Shown: positions 1-7,532, counted from the stretch's first letter. The stretch is 7,869 bases of DNA from Novosphingobium sp. (GCA_021299075.1 JAJTFU010000086.1:1-7869), one strand, 5' to 3'. The notes: generated by a model from the letters alone, not told the origin. Translations and numbers: made by a program.

Positions 1-86
1 GCGGATTGAGACCGCCGAAGCGACGGGACGGGCAGCAGGCTTGGTGGAAGTACGGAACTCCCCCCGCCATAGTCGCGGATTGAGAC
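1..86 (+). CRISPR. Leader-distal end of CRISPR array 1 (truncated by window edge)
   Basis: The window opens with the last 12 nt of a repeat (positions 1-12, ending GGATTGAGAC), followed by a 37-nt spacer at 13-49 and a final repeat at 50-86. The 3' 27 nt of that final repeat match the array at 7746 with two differences, while its first 10 nt are largely diverged. Degeneration of the last repeat is typical of the leader-distal end, so the array should be transcribed left to right from a leader outside the window. The stem CCGC/GCGG and the 8-nt handle ATTGAGAC that follows it are intact in the degenerate copy. No further repeat follows position 86. The array runs towards the 3' end of the cas operon, so the two transcripts would converge here. 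Confidence 0.9.
50..86 (+). repeat. Degenerate terminal CRISPR repeat
   Basis: Aligned without gaps to the repeat at 7746-7782. From position 60 onward only two bases differ (A to C at 61, C to T at 70). The 5' part (52-58) matches the other copies at no position. The change at 70 lies in the loop between the CCGC and GCGG stem arms, so the predicted crRNA hairpin is kept. Confidence 0.85.
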
Positions 87-258
87 GGCACCCCAGGGCG
101 CGCAGGGCCGGGCCAGGTTCAGCGCGCGCCAAGCCAAAGTGGCGGAATGACATTCCGTGTGAAACGCTTGCGCTTAAACGAAACGGCGCTCGGCGCTCAT
201 CCCATTGCCGGCAGCAAAGGGCTGCTCGAGAAAGCCGCTCAGCGCCTCCGCTGCCTGC
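87..258. other. Intergenic gap between array 1 and the operon 3' end
   Basis: No convincing gene is seen in these 172 nt. They hold a perfect 15-nt palindrome at 143-157 (arms CGGAATG and CATTCCG around one A). A small GCAGC/GCTGC hairpin lies in the stretch just beyond the operon stop. No run of T follows either hairpin on the minus strand, so I cannot call an intrinsic terminator for the cas operon. The gap lies between convergent transcripts. Confidence 0.6.
143..157. repeat. Perfect 15-nt palindrome
   Basis: CGGAATG-A-CATTCCG is a perfect inverted repeat with 7-nt arms around a single central base. The minimal loop fits a protein-binding dyad better than an RNA hairpin. It lies about 57 nt beyond the last repeat of array 1 and about 100 nt beyond the stop codon of the operon. 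Its function is unknown. Confidence 0.6.
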
Positions 259-2694
259 TCAGCCCTTTTTGCGATAAGGAAACATTAGCGCGTCCCGAAC
301 GAGAGGCTGCACGTTCAGCCATCTGGGCGCCGCTTGTTCGCCAGAAGGCGGCACCTCCCGATTGCTTAACTGCGCGACCTTCTTCAGGTCACTATGCCGC
401 TCCGGCGCTTTCTTGAGCAGCAGCCGACCATTAGTCTGGCGTTCCATACCGAGGTAATCCGTCTTCCCGGCTGCCATTACCGACCTTGGATCGGAAAGCG
501 CCAGCCATTCCCGTACCGATGGCAGATCAGGCCAGCGCCCGCTGGTCTTGGCGGACATGGTGCTGTGGAAGGCGTCCAGGAATGGCGCCAGGGATTGTCC
601 ACCCTTCGGCACCCAGCCGGTTTCATGCGGCGCTGCCTCCCGCATTTCTTCCCATGGCTGAACGGCTACCGGCTCGGGCGCAGGATCGTCATTGGCGCGC
701 ACCCGCAAACACACGGACCTTACCCGCATCTGCCCCGCGCCAAATGGGCGGCCGCGGCCCAGCATGTGCCGATACGGCTTGGCGGGCGCGCCCCCATGCG
801 TCAGCACCCACAGCAGCGCGCCCAACTCCGCCGCACTGATATTGTGCACAAGCAGCCTGCCGCGGAAGCGCAGTTCGGCGCCGCTCTGCGGTACCAGGAA
901 ACGCAATCGGCTCTCATTGCCTGGGCCAGCACTTGGGCTCAATTGGCGCTGGACCACCTGCTGCGGGTCAGGCGTGCCCGGCGTAAAGCGTGGGAAGAAA
1001 CGCTTGCGGCCAGCCAGTTTGGCCTCGTCGTTAGACCAATCCTTGTGGGGCTGGCCGGTCAGGTAGAAGGGCGCGAAGGACGCACGGGGACCCATCATGG
1101 TGGTACAGAACGGGTGTTGGCCCTCGGCCGGCCATAGCTGGCCGCGGTGGGTGGCAGCCGCCATCCCCACCGCCACGCGGCCACGCCGTGCCATGCGCCC
1201 CGGATTGTCAAGCTCCAAGCCCCGCGCATCTGCCCGATCCAGGCCAAGATCCTCGGCCTCATGCACCCAGCCAAACAGCGCATCCGCCCAATCCGGGGCG
1301 GAATCGGGCCGCAGCCTATGGCCCGGGTGGCGGGCATCCAGCTTGTCGCCCACAGAATATCGGTGGCCAAGCTTCAGGGCGCGGGTCAGGCCCATCTGAA
1401 AATCGGCCTCACCAGGTGTGCCAAGGTAGAAGACCGGGATGCGCCCGCCCGATTCAAGCGTTGGCGTCAGCGCAGCAAAACTGCCCTCCGGCTCCCGCAC
1501 ACGGCCGGTTCGGCCGGAAGCGGGGCTGGAATGGATGAACTCGAACCTTGCATATTCATCGGCTGTCAAAGGGATGGTTTGGGCGTCGGGCTTATCGAAA
1601 AACACATATTCGCGCTTTTTTTGGCGGCCTTCCTTCGGAACTTTCTGCCCGGTCGCGGTAAGGCCAACATGCTCTTCTTCCAGCGTCTTCGCGTCCAAAT
1701 TCTTGAGCGAAGGGGATTTGCCCGCGAAAACCAGCACACCCTGCCTATCGCCGTTCGGATCAGCTTCCGAATTGATAGCGTCCACTTCCCGCACGCGCAC
1801 GGTCCGGGTGAAGTCAATATGCTCGTCCTTTCTCATGCCGGCAGCGGCATAGCGATCCTGGATGGATTTCTGTAACCATTCCAGATGGAACGCTGCGCTG
1901 TCCGTGCTTTGGCCACCATTCAGGGCCTTTGGCAGGCGTCGGATCAATACGGCGCGGCGGTCGCATTCGGTCAGGTGGTGAACGACTTCCCCAGTTTTGC
2001 TGTCGCGACCGCGCGTCAACCAGCCGGTTTTGAGGTGCTCCCAGCTCAGCCGCTTGCCATCGCCAACATATTCCGGGTGGAAAAAATCGCGCAGCGCAAA
2101 GCGATGATGGCGGTTCACCTGCGACAGGCGGCCGAGCGTGATGATCTCAACACCCGCTCGCAGCATGCCGCGCAAGGTCGCGCCGGGGATGATGTGGTCG
2201 CCGGACGGGAGTTTAAGCGGCACCACCACATCCTTGTCCTGCCCCTGGCCCTTGCCGCCGATCAGCAGCGGCGTCTCGGCCGCCCATTCAACCTCGATAC
2301 TGCCGCAAAAGCCCCCCGGAAGAGGCTGATCCAGTGCCGGGACCGTAGCGCCGACAACTTGGTCTTCCAGCGAGACAAAGCGGTAGGGCGCGGTCAGGAG
2401 CGCCGCGAAATCGTGCGGAACGCTGCGCGGCCTCAATCCTGCGGCCTTGCCTGTGGCAGGACTAGCCGAACGACCCGCGGTGACATTTGACCTCGCGGGG
2501 CGTGCGGGAGCCCCGCCTCCTTGCAGTAACTCTCGCAGGCGTCGCAGCAATTCCGCGCGTTCCGCAGCGGAACGCCGACCCAGGCGATCTATATAGGTTC
2601 CGAGTTCGTCATCGTCTGGTATATCACCTTCGTAATCCCCGGCAATCTCGCCCGCGAATGCCGCAAGCCTCTGGATATCTTCAGAACGCAGCAC
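259..2694 (-). CDS. TIGR03986-type RAMP protein, Cas7 with large insertion (III-D effector subunit)
   Basis: This 811-residue protein is probably a Cas7 backbone subunit of the type III complex, contacting crRNA and possibly cutting target RNA. The RAMP core begins near residue 104 (PYRFVSL) and carries IIPGATLRGMLR at 168-179. About 250 residues of charged insertion follow (roughly 205-465). Family-like motifs then return: RGRVAVG at 504-510, MMGPRASFAPFYL at 533-545, LAGRKRFF at 560-567, NISAAELGALLWVL at 618-631, and the glycine loop GRGRPFGAGQ at 646-655. D155 lies 14 residues before IPG, the same spacing as the catalytic D33 of Csm3. A helical, acidic N-terminal segment (1-60), a low-complexity linker (60-95) and about 150 extra C-terminal residues flank the core. 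The start is GTG, chosen because a perfect AGGAGG lies 6 nt upstream. It overlaps the preceding gene by 14 nt. Family assignment is strong; the exact role is inferred from the family. Confidence 0.88.
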   Translation of the reverse strand: MLRSEDIQRLAAFAGEIAGDYEGDIPDDDELGTYIDRLGRRSAAERAELLRRLRELLQGGGAPARPARSNVTAGRSASPATGKAAGLRPRSVPHDFAALLTAPYRFVSLEDQVVGATVPALDQPLPGGFCGSIEVEWAAETPLLIGGKGQGQDKDVVVPLKLPSGDHIIPGATLRGMLRAGVEIITLGRLSQVNRHHRFALRDFFHPEYVGDGKRLSWEHLKTGWLTRGRDSKTGEVVHHLTECDRRAVLIRRLPKALNGGQSTDSAAFHLEWLQKSIQDRYAAAGMRKDEHIDFTRTVRVREVDAINSEADPNGDRQGVLVFAGKSPSLKNLDAKTLEEEHVGLTATGQKVPKEGRQKKREYVFFDKPDAQTIPLTADEYARFEFIHSSPASGRTGRVREPEGSFAALTPTLESGGRIPVFYLGTPGEADFQMGLTRALKLGHRYSVGDKLDARHPGHRLRPDSAPDWADALFGWVHEAEDLGLDRADARGLELDNPGRMARRGRVAVGMAAATHRGQLWPAEGQHPFCTTMMGPRASFAPFYLTGQPHKDWSNDEAKLAGRKRFFPRFTPGTPDPQQVVQRQLSPSAGPGNESRLRFLVPQSGAELRFRGRLLVHNISAAELGALLWVLTHGGAPAKPYRHMLGRGRPFGAGQMRVRSVCLRVRANDDPAPEPVAVQPWEEMREAAPHETGWVPKGGQSLAPFLDAFHSTMSAKTSGRWPDLPSVREWLALSDPRSVMAAGKTDYLGMERQTNGRLLLKKAPERHSDLKKVAQLSNREVPPSGEQAAPRWLNVQPLVRDALMFPYRKKG

Positions 2695-4096
2695 GGACAG
2701 CCTCCTGCGTCACGGTTACGTCGAACCAGCCGAAGCCGCGATTGGTGCCGTGGCCAAGGCGAAGGCCTTGCGCCCCAAGCTGTTTCATCAGCTCCTCGGC
2801 CAACTTCTCTGCGCTGGTCAGCGCCGCGGCGGACATAGGGCGCGCCGCCAGTTCGATAACGGCACGAGCGGCGACCCCGGTGAAGCAGCTCGTCTCAAAA
2901 AGGGCATTGTCGATCGGGCCACCAGAAAAACGGTCAAGGCGGACGGAATGCACGCTCCAGGGTTTGGCCGCAGTGACGTCGAAAGACGCCAAGCCGAGCA
3001 GTGCACGATAGCCCGCGACGCCGAACAACCGCTCGACAGCAGTAAGCGGCGTGCGGACCTCATCACGGTAGACCTTGCCTTGATCATCCTGCCGCGTGTC
3101 CTGTTTGGCGCGATGCGCATCCAGGCTGGCGATCCAGGCAGCGTGACTGCGCAGCGTACCCATCAGGCTGGCGCCAGGGATGATCGGCAAGCTGCCCTTG
3201 GTTTGGCGTTGAGCCTGGAGTTGCGGCTGCCCTTCCGCCCGCCTGACCGGATAGGATCCGTCCAGCACGGCAAAGGGTCCAGGGCAGTTGAGGTTCAGCA
3301 CCCACCGGCGATGCGATCCCGTACCAATTGAAGGTGCTGCAAGACTTGGCTTCGATGGCTTCAACGCGATGAAGCCCTTGGTATCCAGCCGACCCTCCTG
3401 CAGTTGCAGCGTCGCGGCAAGTAATCGGATACGGCCCTGACCATCGGCCTGACCGGCACCGATCTGCACGCCCTCCGCCCCCGTCATCCGGCTGAGCAAC
3501 GTCAGCAATTGCTGGCGGGCCGCCGCATGTTCGGCGACCGGCGCATGAAGGTCGAGTAGCAGCCGCAGCGTGAACTGCGCACCGGGTGCCACGACTTCCT
3601 GGAAGAACAGTTTCCCATTGGCCGCGATGCCCAGTGAAGAATCGATCGCGGTGCGCGCCGCAACATACACGCCCCGCCCGAGCATCCCCGACTGTGCGGG
3701 CCCTTGTACGGGTGGTGGGTTCACATCGCTGTAGGGCATGCCCGTCGCGTCGCCGGGCTGGGCGAGTGTCGCACCATAGACCAAAAGCGCACCCATCCGC
3801 GCAGTCTTTCCCGCATCGTCCGGCGGGCAGCCAAGCAGGCGCGTGGTCCAGGCCCGGCGGTCGGTTTGTGGCTGATCAGCCAATCGACGCAGCAGGCCCT
3901 TCAGGGTTGAACCAGGTATCCAAGGCTGGCCGTTTGCATCGCGCTGGATGGCCGCGACATCGGGCTGGATATTCTGCCTGCCATTGCGCGACGCGGCGAG
4001 ATCCACGGCATCAACATGGCGCCCTTCGCCACTGCCAACGTGAAGGGGGGAGAGTACTGCCAGCTTCGCCGTGACGCTGATGCGCAACCTAGACAT
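2681..4096 (-). CDS. Tandem Cas7-Cas7 fusion RAMP protein (Cas7-2x-like, type III)
   Basis: This 471-residue protein contains two complete RAMP/Cas7 units in a row, so one chain would supply two backbone positions of the complex. Unit 1 (about 1-235) has HVGSGEG at 19-25, WIPGSTLKGLLR at 59-70, the LFFQE strand at 163-167 and the glycine loop IGAGQADGQGRI at 212-223. Unit 2 (about 262-471) has IIPGASLMGTLR at 305-316, RLDRFSGG at 386-393, ALFE at 398-401 and LGHGTNRGFGWF at 447-458. In unit 1, D46 (IQPDVAAIQRD) stands 14 residues before IPG, matching catalytic D33 of Csm3. At the same place unit 2 has Q292, suggesting an inactive site. I chose the ATG at 4096 because GAGG lies 6 nt upstream and the overlap with the preceding gene is 8 nt. 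An in-frame ATG at 4108 has no visible ribosome site. The double-Cas7 layout is like that of III-Dv. Confidence 0.87.
   Translation of the reverse strand: MSRLRISVTAKLAVLSPLHVGSGEGRHVDAVDLAASRNGRQNIQPDVAAIQRDANGQPWIPGSTLKGLLRRLADQPQTDRRAWTTRLLGCPPDDAGKTARMGALLVYGATLAQPGDATGMPYSDVNPPPVQGPAQSGMLGRGVYVAARTAIDSSLGIAANGKLFFQEVVAPGAQFTLRLLLDLHAPVAEHAAARQQLLTLLSRMTGAEGVQIGAGQADGQGRIRLLAATLQLQEGRLDTKGFIALKPSKPSLAAPSIGTGSHRRWVLNLNCPGPFAVLDGSYPVRRAEGQPQLQAQRQTKGSLPIIPGASLMGTLRSHAAWIASLDAHRAKQDTRQDDQGKVYRDEVRTPLTAVERLFGVAGYRALLGLASFDVTAAKPWSVHSVRLDRFSGGPIDNALFETSCFTGVAARAVIELAARPMSAAALTSAEKLAEELMKQLGAQGLRLGHGTNRGFGWFDVTVTQEAVRAAF
2701..2706 (-). promoter_or_regulatory. Ribosome binding site for the TIGR03986 RAMP gene
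   Basis: On the minus strand AGGAGG stands 6 nt before the GTG at 2694. It lies inside the last codons of the preceding Cas7-Cas7 gene. This perfect site at ideal spacing fixes the start of the 811-residue protein and suggests strong re-initiation by ribosomes finishing the upstream gene. Confidence 0.85.
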
Positions 4097-5903
4097 GCAC
4101 AACCTCATCGAAGGCGAGGGCGTCTGCCAAATAATGCGCGGTGAAGGCGCCAAACCCATTCTCCGGCGTGAATGGGCAGTTGCGCCAATCCGGAACGGCG
4201 CCGTCCAATGCAGCCACGGGCAGCCCGGTTTGCATCAGCGCGTCAAGCTGCTCACCGGTCACGTTATCGAGCAGAAACACCGATCCCGGTTCGGTAAGCA
4301 CGAAAGGCACATAGGCAGCGCCGAACATGCGCCGGCGCTGCGCCTGATATCCCCCTGCCAGCCGTTGACTTGCCACATGATCCAAGAGCATCGCGCCGGG
4401 CAAGACCGCGGACCAGTACTGCCGGTAAGCATCCGTCGCGGTCAGTCCAGGGTTCGGCGGCGTCATGACCGCGGGCGTTGTGAGCACCACCGCATAGCGC
4501 GAGGCATGGCCAATCACTGGCCGCGCCGGGGGGAGTCGCGCATCCTCTGGCAACAGGCGCTCAAACGTGGCGGAGGCGCCGGTGCGGCCAATCCCATCCA
4601 GCCCACCTTCCAGCATCGCCAGAAGCTGCGCCCAGCGGGCGGCATCCGCTTCCGCGGGAGGTGTCAGACACAAACGCCACGCTCGCACCGATCCGGTCGC
4701 GGCACCGCTGACCTCATCAGGGAAGCGATGGCTGCGCGCGACGGTGGCAAAAAGAAGCCCATCGGCTGCACCGCCGGTACTTTGATCGATCGCTGTATGC
4801 ACGCGCAATTCCCGGCCAGGGGGCAGATGCGGTGGCCAGCCAACACGCTGTGCGACGGCGTTGTGCCAGCCCTTCCAGTCGGTTGCGTAGAACCCTGGTC
4901 GCAAGGTCTCACCCTTGAACAATACGCCCTTGTCCGCCTCCAATCCAAGGCTGTCAGCGACCAACAGATGCGCCGCCTCCTCAGCTACCAGCGACAGAGG
5001 CAGTGCATGGCCGGCGGTCTGACCCGCCAAATTCTCTGGGAAGGCGTGGGATACAATCATGGCTGCCAAAAGTCCCGCGAAGCTTCCGGTTTCCGGGTTC
5101 TCGCCAGCAAGGGCTAGGCGTCGCGCCAGCGCGCCTTTCACCACGGCACCAGGCACAACCTCTGCGCCGACGTAAAGATTATCGGCTTCCCGGGTCGCAT
5201 CCACCAGAAAGGGGCGATCGAACCGCATGCGGTAGGCGACGGCCCCCGGTTTCGCCGTGCTTGTTGTGCTGACTGGTGGAGCGGGCAAGTTCAGCGTACG
5301 TCGCGACACTTCCCGCAGCGCAGCACGAGTCACTTCACCGTAGCCCACGCTTTTCTGGGCGCCGATGGCGACCAGAAGCTTGAGAGCTCGGTCGAGCGCT
5401 GTCACGGTTCGCGCCTCCCGCCCCGCCGGGACCAGGACCACGATTTCGCCGGCGAATACTACCTCCTGCCCGGGGGGCGCACAGAGTTCCGCGAACATCA
5501 ATGCCCCTGTTCGTGCCGCACCGGTCTCTGGTTCGATTGCGACACGCACCGAGAGATTGCCAGTCGCGCCGGTTTGCTCGGCAATCAGATCGCCACAGAG
5601 GATCGCGCCACGCTCCGGCGCAAAATTCGCCCCAGCCATGGTGGCGTCATCGCGTGAATCGGCGGCAGCCTTGCCGAATAGCTGGTCCAGCTCCGCCTGG
5701 CTGAAGACTTCTGGCGCAGCCGCAACGATATCCGCCAGCCCGTGCCGCAACACGCCGCGCAGTTGATCCGCCGGAATGAGCGGCCGCCCATCGGCATTCC
5801 GGAGCGCCGCCATATCCACCCCGAAGATGCCGCCGCTGGCGTCGCGGAACAGGAAGGGGCTTCGAAGCGTGATATTCACGCTCAGCAAAAGACGTGTCGT
5901 CAC
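4089..5903 (-). CDS. Cas7-Csx10 (Cas5-like) fusion RAMP protein
   Basis: This 604-residue protein joins a Cas7 unit to a Csx10/Cas5-like unit. The Cas7 part (about 1-200) has FGVDMAALRNADGRPLIP at 27-44, an ETGAARTGALMFAE strand at 126-139 and the glycine loop IGAQKSVGYG at 180-189. D30 aligns with catalytic D33 of Csm3 if one gap is allowed. A short linker rich in P, T and S (206-220) precedes the second part. That part shows NLYVGAEVVPGAVVKGALA at 242-260, HTAIDQSTGGAADGLLF at 369-385, GGLDGIGRTGASATF at 433-447, and a last RAMP fold with FVLTEPGSVFLLD at 534-546 and ENGFGAF at 581-587. Csx10 proteins take the Cas5 place at the crRNA 5' handle in III-D complexes. The GTG start at 5903 shares GTGA with the cas10 stop, a 4-nt overlap. 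An open frame runs further upstream to 5984, but it lies wholly inside cas10 and lacks RAMP features. I see no clear Cas11 segment, unlike the published III-Dv fusion. Confidence 0.83.
   Translation of the reverse strand: MTTRLLLSVNITLRSPFLFRDASGGIFGVDMAALRNADGRPLIPADQLRGVLRHGLADIVAAAPEVFSQAELDQLFGKAAADSRDDATMAGANFAPERGAILCGDLIAEQTGATGNLSVRVAIEPETGAARTGALMFAELCAPPGQEVVFAGEIVVLVPAGREARTVTALDRALKLLVAIGAQKSVGYGEVTRAALREVSRRTLNLPAPPVSTTSTAKPGAVAYRMRFDRPFLVDATREADNLYVGAEVVPGAVVKGALARRLALAGENPETGSFAGLLAAMIVSHAFPENLAGQTAGHALPLSLVAEEAAHLLVADSLGLEADKGVLFKGETLRPGFYATDWKGWHNAVAQRVGWPPHLPPGRELRVHTAIDQSTGGAADGLLFATVARSHRFPDEVSGAATGSVRAWRLCLTPPAEADAARWAQLLAMLEGGLDGIGRTGASATFERLLPEDARLPPARPVIGHASRYAVVLTTPAVMTPPNPGLTATDAYRQYWSAVLPGAMLLDHVASQRLAGGYQAQRRRMFGAAYVPFVLTEPGSVFLLDNVTGEQLDALMQTGLPVAALDGAVPDWRNCPFTPENGFGAFTAHYLADALAFDEVVHV
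4103..4106 (-). promoter_or_regulatory. Ribosome binding site for the Cas7-Cas7 fusion gene
   Basis: GAGG on the minus strand lies 6 nt before the ATG at 4096, within the last codons of the Cas7-Csx10 gene. It decides between this ATG and the in-frame ATG at 4108. Confidence 0.6.
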
Positions 5904-7498
5904 GTGGCCACCATGACGGGAAAGGGTGGCGGGTCCCCAGGGTCGGACGGGGCGCAATAATCGCGCAGCATGGCGAGCAGGCACAGATCAAGCGCCCAGC
6001 CGCGGCGACCAAAGCCCGGCAAATGCGGGACCGGCGGGGAAAGCCCGAAGCGCCCGAATGCCGTGTCCAAAACCGCCTCGGCCGCCGCTTCTCCTTCGGC
6101 GGAGGTGAGCCCCGCGCCCGCCTTGCGCGCTGCGGCAATGGCGCGGTGAATCACGGGTGGCGAAAGCTTACCGTCCCGCACCTCACCATCCGTGATGCGC
6201 CTAACTTCCGCCACCAGATCAACCAATGCCTTGCCGTGCAAGACCAGCCGATGCCCGAGTGCGCGCTGCGGCCCATCCGCTTCGGGAATTCCGAACAGAC
6301 GGCTGCGCTGCGTCGCCAGCGGAGAATCCAGCGGGCTCTGGCTTTCGAAAACCTGGATGGCGGCGCTGCCGGGCACGCGGCCATCCTCCTTCGGCGCATG
6401 CTTCGCCGCTTCCTTCGCCAATTCCATCAAATCCTGGGCGGTCTTGCGGGCAATGCGGACGGGCGTCTTCACATCACAGATTGCCATGCCAAAGGCGCAG
6501 GACAGCTTATGCTCCGCCAACTGCCAGTCCCTTGTCGCTGCCTCCAGCTCGGCCAGGACTGGCAGGCCGAGCCAGGCGGGCATCACGAACAGAAAATCAT
6601 CACCGCCCCAGAGCAGCGTTTCGAAGCGTGCCTGCCAACCTTCCGAAGTCTGTACCGCGCGTAATGCGCAACGATCCTGCACCCCCTCCAGCAGCCAAGC
6701 CGTCAGGCTTTGCAATAAGGTGGCTTGCCGCGCTGCGATTTCGGCTGCGAATTTCCGTACGCCGAGCGCCCGCCGCGCCGCGCCGAAGCTATTGCCATCG
6801 CCATAGATGAAAGCGAGCTTGCCGCGCGGTGCGACCGGAAGGCCTTTCGGCGGATTGTCCACAATGTCCTGGAAACTGCCGCAGACCGGCAGCGTATCTT
6901 GCCCCTTCGGCAGATAGGGCGCGTAGAACAGGCTGCGCTGACGCCTGCCGTAATCGCGCCGTTCGAGCACACTATAGGAAATGGCAGCCCGAGGGCGGCC
7001 TGGAAGATCGGCTTGGGTTTCCGCAGCCCGCATGTGATCCAGCCTATCGGGCTGGGTTGCTGCGGCATTGATGCGCGGTACCGGGGCAGTGAAATTGCGG
7101 AACTGCCGGGCGCGATTGCGGGCTTCCGCAACCTGCAGCGCGGCTTCCTCATCCGCGTCCTGCACCTCAGCGAGATCGACCACGAAAATCAGGTGCTGAA
7201 GCGGCACATCGCCCGCCGGAGAGGCGAGCAGGTTGCGCACGCTGGCCAGCGCTGCCATGGCGGTTTCCGCATCGGCGGAAAAGCGAAAGGCAACCTGGGA
7301 GGCGCCGGCGAAGATACGCTGCGGCACCAGGGTGGCGCCAATCAGTGCCTGTTCAATCAGTGGCGCGGCTTCAAGCAGGCTAAGGCCGGCGCCGCGGATG
7401 GTCGAAAGGTCATTGGTGTCGAGCAGGGTCGCGCCGAAATTGACGCCCTCAGCGCGGAGCGTCCATTCGTTTCCAAGGGAGGATCGGGAAGCGGTCAT
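5900..7498 (-). CDS. cas10: Small HD-less Cas10 (type III polymerase/cyclase subunit)
   Basis: This is the signature large subunit of type III complexes. Its palm domains make cyclic oligoadenylate from ATP when target RNA binds. The first palm-like fold lies at about 20-110: DTNDLSTIRGAGLSLLEA at 27-44 and IFAGASQVAFRF at 62-73, the latter a degenerate form of the catalytic strand. The second palm has IYGDGNSFGA at 231-240 and the intact cyclase motif GGDD at 298-301. The C-terminal 130 residues look helical, as in Cas10 domain 4. There is no room for an N-terminal HD nuclease: at 532 residues it is shorter than typical Csm1 or Cmr2. The inter-palm region keeps one cysteine (206) and no CxxC pair, so the usual zinc site seems lost. 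It is the first gene of the operon. The start is uncertain: ATG at 7498 is chosen, with GTG at 7516 adding six residues, and neither has a strong ribosome site. Confidence 0.87.
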   Translation of the reverse strand: MTASRSSLGNEWTLRAEGVNFGATLLDTNDLSTIRGAGLSLLEAAPLIEQALIGATLVPQRIFAGASQVAFRFSADAETAMAALASVRNLLASPAGDVPLQHLIFVVDLAEVQDADEEAALQVAEARNRARQFRNFTAPVPRINAAATQPDRLDHMRAAETQADLPGRPRAAISYSVLERRDYGRRQRSLFYAPYLPKGQDTLPVCGSFQDIVDNPPKGLPVAPRGKLAFIYGDGNSFGAARRALGVRKFAAEIAARQATLLQSLTAWLLEGVQDRCALRAVQTSEGWQARFETLLWGGDDFLFVMPAWLGLPVLAELEAATRDWQLAEHKLSCAFGMAICDVKTPVRIARKTAQDLMELAKEAAKHAPKEDGRVPGSAAIQVFESQSPLDSPLATQRSRLFGIPEADGPQRALGHRLVLHGKALVDLVAEVRRITDGEVRDGKLSPPVIHRAIAAARKAGAGLTSAEGEAAAEAVLDTAFGRFGLSPPVPHLPGFGRRGWALDLCLLAMLRDYCAPSDPGDPPPFPVMVAT

Positions 7499-7532
7499 TC
7501 TTAACCAAATGTACACCTATTCTGCGCCCGAT

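Noticed and set aside
147..416. A possible 89-residue plus-strand gene beginning in the gap beside array 1
   Set aside because: Its last 158 nt run antisense through the end of the TIGR03986 gene, no ribosome site precedes it, and the product resembles no family I know.
4071..5117. A 348-codon open frame on the plus strand
   Set aside because: It lies fully antisense to the Cas7-Csx10 gene. Its product is rich in R, H, Q and G with no recognisable domain, as expected for a shadow frame in high-GC DNA.
5904..5984. An extended N-terminus for the Cas7-Csx10 protein (27 more residues)
   Set aside because: The extra part lies entirely within cas10, is rich in R, P and H, and precedes the natural RAMP start. 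The GTG overlapping the cas10 stop is a standard coupled start.
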